From NCBI RefSeq assembly GCF_016836705.1, contig NZ_JAFCGY010000012.1, positions 99,090-163,089 on the forward strand: DNA of 64,000 nucleotides. The letters run 5' to 3'. The notes beneath the pieces were generated by a model that was given only the letters and a program-made list of their open reading frames with translations, had not been told where the DNA came from and did no database searches. Numbering within the stretch: position 1 is the stretch's first letter; every line of letters begins with the position of its first letter. The position numbers and the translations under genes were made by a program. Shown here one piece after another: positions 61,430 to 64,000 of the stretch. Source of the DNA: Mesorhizobium caraganae. Lineage in GTDB: Bacteria; Pseudomonadota; Alphaproteobacteria; Rhizobiales; Rhizobiaceae.

Positions 61430-61638
61430 CTAGCAATATATGTATCGACTCCGCTCTCGTCTCGTACGCTCTCTGTTAGCTCAAATCTCGTGCCAATTCG
61501 CTGATCGACGAGAACAAGCGAATCTGTGTGAATACGCTCGCTAGCCGCGACGCAGACGGCGGGTTTAATCGGTAACATCCGTCGCAAACCCGACACACCC
61601 GACAAAACTTGTCGGAACTCTAGCGCAAGGAGCACCAA
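61426..61638 (-). CDS. Small hypothetical protein, 70 residues, overlapping kamA start
   Basis: The frame MVLLALEFRQVLSGVSGLRR ... TYIAR ends at a TGA that overlaps the kamA ATG as ATGA, a common coupling arrangement. There is no known domain. It could be a leader peptide or an accidental frame; if kamA starts at 61360 the coupling is lost. Confidence 0.35.
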   Translation of the reverse strand: MVLLALEFRQVLSGVSGLRRMLPIKPAVCVAASERIHTDSLVLVDQRIGTRFELTESVRDESGVDTYIAR

Positions 61639-61913
61639 TAGCGGCGTTTAGTTGTCGTCGCCAAGATGCAAAGCCGCTGACAATGCGCAGAGACGTCGTT
61701 CTCGCGACGGGTCGAGAGGACCATTGCCATTCGAAAGCGTGGTTCGAACTCTGCCCCGAGCACGTCGGGCATCGTCGCGTCTCACCCCTAGTCGCGGAAG
61801 GCCAGTCTTATGCATGACAGCGTGCTGGAGAGGCTGGCGGATAAGTTAAGCGGTTGATTTTGGCGTAGGATTCGGTTGCTGAGGCCAACCCTTCCACTAG
61901 ATCTCGCGAGCCA

Positions 61914-62540
61914 TGACGTTGCCGCCGTTGTGTTTTCCAGCCGCTGGACGCAAAAAGATCCCACCTGCGTTTGATGGCGGACGCATCACATCGGATGGCG
62001 GCGTTATGCTTCTGGCCGCCGCGAGCGGCGTTTGCGACTGGCCGACCGGCTTGCGGCTGCGATCCACGGTTCGCGTCACCCGCAGCGGGTGAGGCACGCC
62101 ATGGTCGAAATCCTGGGCGCCCGCATCTTTGCGATCGCCTGCGGCTATGAGGATGCCACCGATCTCGATCGGCTGCGCGCCGACCCGGCCTCCAAGCTTG
62201 CCTGCGGACGGTTGCCGGACAGCGGGCTCGACCTGTGCTCGCTGCCGACATGCTCGCGCCTGGAGAACCTGCCCGACCTCAAGACCGTTATCCGGCTCGG
62301 CGATGTGCTGGTCGACCTGTGGCTGTCGAGCTATGCCGTGCCGCCCGAGAGCGTGAAGCTCGACATTGACGATACGCTCGATGTCGTTCATGGCCATCAG
62401 CAGCTGTCGCTCTTCAACGCCCCACTACGACGAGCGCTGCTTCCTGCCGATCCATGTTTATGGTCCGCCGCCGGCCGCTCGGTCGCGATGATCCTGCGTC
62501 CCGGCAAGACGCCGACCAGAGGGACCGGATTGACGGTGCG
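61914..62540 (+). pseudogene. IS1380-family transposase remnant, frameshifted
   Basis: The plus strand reads FDGGRITSDGGVMLLAAASG, then in another phase LADRLAAAIHGSRHPQRVRH, ARIFAIACGYEDATDLDRLR, LACGRLPDSGLDLCSLPTCS and VKLDIDDTLDVVHGHQQLSL, the well-conserved IS1380 motifs. It is cut off at about 62540, just where the LuxR gene ends. The last third of the transposase is missing. Confidence 0.8.
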
Positions 62541-62542
62541 CC

Positions 62543-63376
62543 TCAATAATCTATTATTCCGATGTTCGTTGCCTTAATAGCCGCGACTGTTCTGTTAGAC
62601 GACTCTAATTTTTTTAGCACATTCTTTATGTGGAAATTCACGGTATTATCCGAAATGTGTAGAATTTTGCCTATCTCCCACGATGATTTTCCTCTGGCTA
62701 CCCACGAAATACACTCCTTTTCTCTTTGTGAGAGAATAACTGGCTCTTCGGCGCCAATCGAATTCGCGAAATCCGCGATCCTGAGATGAAAGTGCAAGGC
62801 TACGAGCGCTAAGTATGTGACAGTGGTATGTTCGAATTCTTGGTCATGTACATGAGCAAAGCTCACAACTGCAAGGCTTCCATCCGAGCGGTGCAACGGA
62901 ATGCTAATTCCAGACTTTAAGCCAAACGTGGCAGCCTCGTCGAAAACACGACGTTCGTCCTCTGTCGTGCGTGAGTCATTGTACACCTCGCTCCAACGAA
63001 AAGCTCCTGTCCGATTTCGACTTGTCCTAAAGATTGGGTCGATTTTGTCGTAACGCATCTCTAAATAGCGCTGCTGCCATTCCTCAGGATAGTTCAGCAT
63101 GCGCCGGACCGGCTTCAAACATTTTTGGTTGGGAGTAAGAGAGCCATATGCGATCCACGGGCAATCAAAATTCAGGGCAAAATCACATACAAGGCCGAAC
63201 AACTTTTCCGGTTTGACAATATCATCAGTCTGATCGAGAAATCGGCCGAACTCGACCGCAAACGCCGCCTTGGTCGCCGCTCGCAAATCCGTGGAGGGAA
63301 CCAAAGAAACCTGGTCGGGAACTCCGATTGCCAACTTTCCAAATTGAGGGACTGCGGTCATTGGCGGGCTTTCCAT
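62543..63376 (-). CDS. Solo LuxR-family quorum-sensing regulator
   Basis: About 277 residues from ATG 63376 (63361 is an alternative). The N-terminal autoinducer domain retains the acyl-homoserine-lactone pocket pattern W..Y..YL..D.IDP......G.F.W (EEWQQRYLEMRYDKIDPIFR and AFRWSEV). The C-terminal LuxR HTH is SQREKECISWVARGKSSWEI, GKILHISDNTVNFHIKNVLK. There is no luxI-type synthase in the window, so it is a solo receptor or its partner lies outside. It is separated from the kamA region by an IS1380 remnant. Confidence 0.88.
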   Translation of the reverse strand: MESPPMTAVPQFGKLAIGVPDQVSLVPSTDLRAATKAAFAVEFGRFLDQTDDIVKPEKLFGLVCDFALNFDCPWIAYGSLTPNQKCLKPVRRMLNYPEEWQQRYLEMRYDKIDPIFRTSRNRTGAFRWSEVYNDSRTTEDERRVFDEAATFGLKSGISIPLHRSDGSLAVVSFAHVHDQEFEHTTVTYLALVALHFHLRIADFANSIGAEEPVILSQREKECISWVARGKSSWEIGKILHISDNTVNFHIKNVLKKLESSNRTVAAIKATNIGIIDY

Positions 63377-63400
63377 AGTCAATCGCGCCCGTGTGTTCAC

Positions 63401-64000
63401 TGGTGCACAAAGCTGCCGGGTTTAAGGCGCCGTCTTCACCTCCAAATCTCTACTACATGCTCCCGGGGCATAGAGTTATTTTGTGTTAAGGTTTAGTTTT
63501 TGAATGCTTCGTAAAAGTGATAGATTGTAAAAACCTGATCGTGCCTCAGGCAGTGCTCTAGCTTCGCCGTGCTCTCCAGCATGCACCAGGCTGATCAGTG
63601 CGCCAGGGCTGGCGGGCTTCTCTGATTGGGGGTGGTGAGGTCAAGCTTCTCCTGCATCATTTTCCGGATCATGTCGCCCCGCTGGTCACTCGCTTCTCTT
63701 CGCGGTCGGCGCTGGGCCGCCGCATGATGGGGTCAGGAGAGCGAGGCGTCTCAATCTGATGAGCGACCTTGGGAGAGTCAGTCCCAGGATCTAGCCTGCC
63801 AACGAGATCGCCTTGCCCATCGTCCCCGCGGGAACGATCCGGATCACCCTCTCGGGCGAACCATTGTTTGTGTGTATGCATACGACGAAGGCCGCCTACT
63901 GACGCGTACCTTGAGGCGTTAGTGTCCGCTTAGATTAAGTGGACGCTTGGCGAATGAAGTATCTGGCTATGGAACAGCCGTCGACGGTGGAAGCGAGCAC
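63401..64000. other. Right edge: AT-rich LuxR upstream region and unassigned sequence
   Basis: The first ~130 bases are AT-rich and should hold the luxR promoter. From 63540 on, several short frames look like remnants of mobile elements. Near the end GTCCGCTTA-GAT-TAAGTGGAC (63918-63940) is an inverted repeat typical of an IS end. No gene could be called up to the window edge. Confidence 0.35.

Noticed and set aside
1..64000. CRISPR array, rRNA, tRNA, nod or nif genes
   Set aside because: No evenly spaced repeats, no rRNA-like sequence, no cloverleaf recognised and no nod/nif/fix protein found; absence by eye is not proof for tRNA.

Overview
The window looks like part of the accessory genome (plasmid, symbiosis-type island or chromosomal hotspot) of a rhizobial alphaproteobacterium. 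The reasons are high GC, many ABC importers for sulfonates and amino acids, an HWE-family sensor kinase, IclR/LysR/LuxR regulators, and the decayed remains of at least seven IS families (IS91, IS630, IS66, IS5, IS21, IS1380 and an unassigned DDE element). There are no rRNA genes, no CRISPR array, no recognised tRNA and no replication gene.

Layout. 1-6.2 kb: the partial gene of a taurine/sulfonate binding protein, then gene debris, a ParE/RHH toxin-antitoxin pair with a near-ideal palindromic operator, and small proteins of unknown role. 6.3-14.6 kb: a tight metabolic island. A TauABC-type importer, whose binding protein carries an extra C-terminal domain, is divergent from a Crp/Fnr-type regulator. 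Convergent to the regulator is a four-gene operon: DUF971 protein, AprA-like flavoprotein, AprB-like 2x[4Fe-4S] ferredoxin, HEAT-repeat protein. 14.6-17.6 kb: an intact GAF-GGDEF-EAL protein beside a broken PAS-GGDEF gene. 17.8-22.9 kb: an AcoR-type sigma54 activator, an inverted-repeat UAS candidate, a clear -24/-12 promoter, then a zinc alcohol dehydrogenase and a flavin monooxygenase. 23-28.5 kb: housekeeping-like small genes, a cold-shock protein, an HWE kinase with its receiver, and an AI-2E-family permease.

28.6-38.6 kb: a LysR gene divergent from a polar amino-acid ABC importer that is co-oriented with an alanine-racemase-like enzyme and a CapA-like protein. Next come a frameshifted DUF309 gene, a second truncated copy of the same LysR gene fused to an Lrp/AsnC remnant, a saccharopine-dehydrogenase-family gene and a lysine-2,3-aminomutase remnant. 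A degenerate ~90 bp sequence is repeated in inverted orientation near both ends (29.9 and 38.1 kb). 39-42 kb: a MATE efflux gene and an IS graveyard.

42.1-61.6 kb: a catabolic island. Two paralogous IclR regulators face each other (42.1 and 48.6 kb) around a P5C-reductase-like gene, a CoA ligase and an enoyl-CoA hydratase. To the right is a spermidine/putrescine-type ABC importer followed by MmgE/PrpD, two SDRs, an amidase, a D-amino-acid dehydrogenase and a lysine-2,3-aminomutase. A 17 bp dyad (ATTG-N5-CAAT core) lies upstream of both iclR genes, of the hydratase/ligase operon and of the importer side. This suggests one regulon built on a nitrogenous, amide- or carboxylate-containing substrate that cannot be named from sequence alone. 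61.9-64 kb: an IS1380 remnant, a solo LuxR quorum-sensing regulator, and unassigned sequence.
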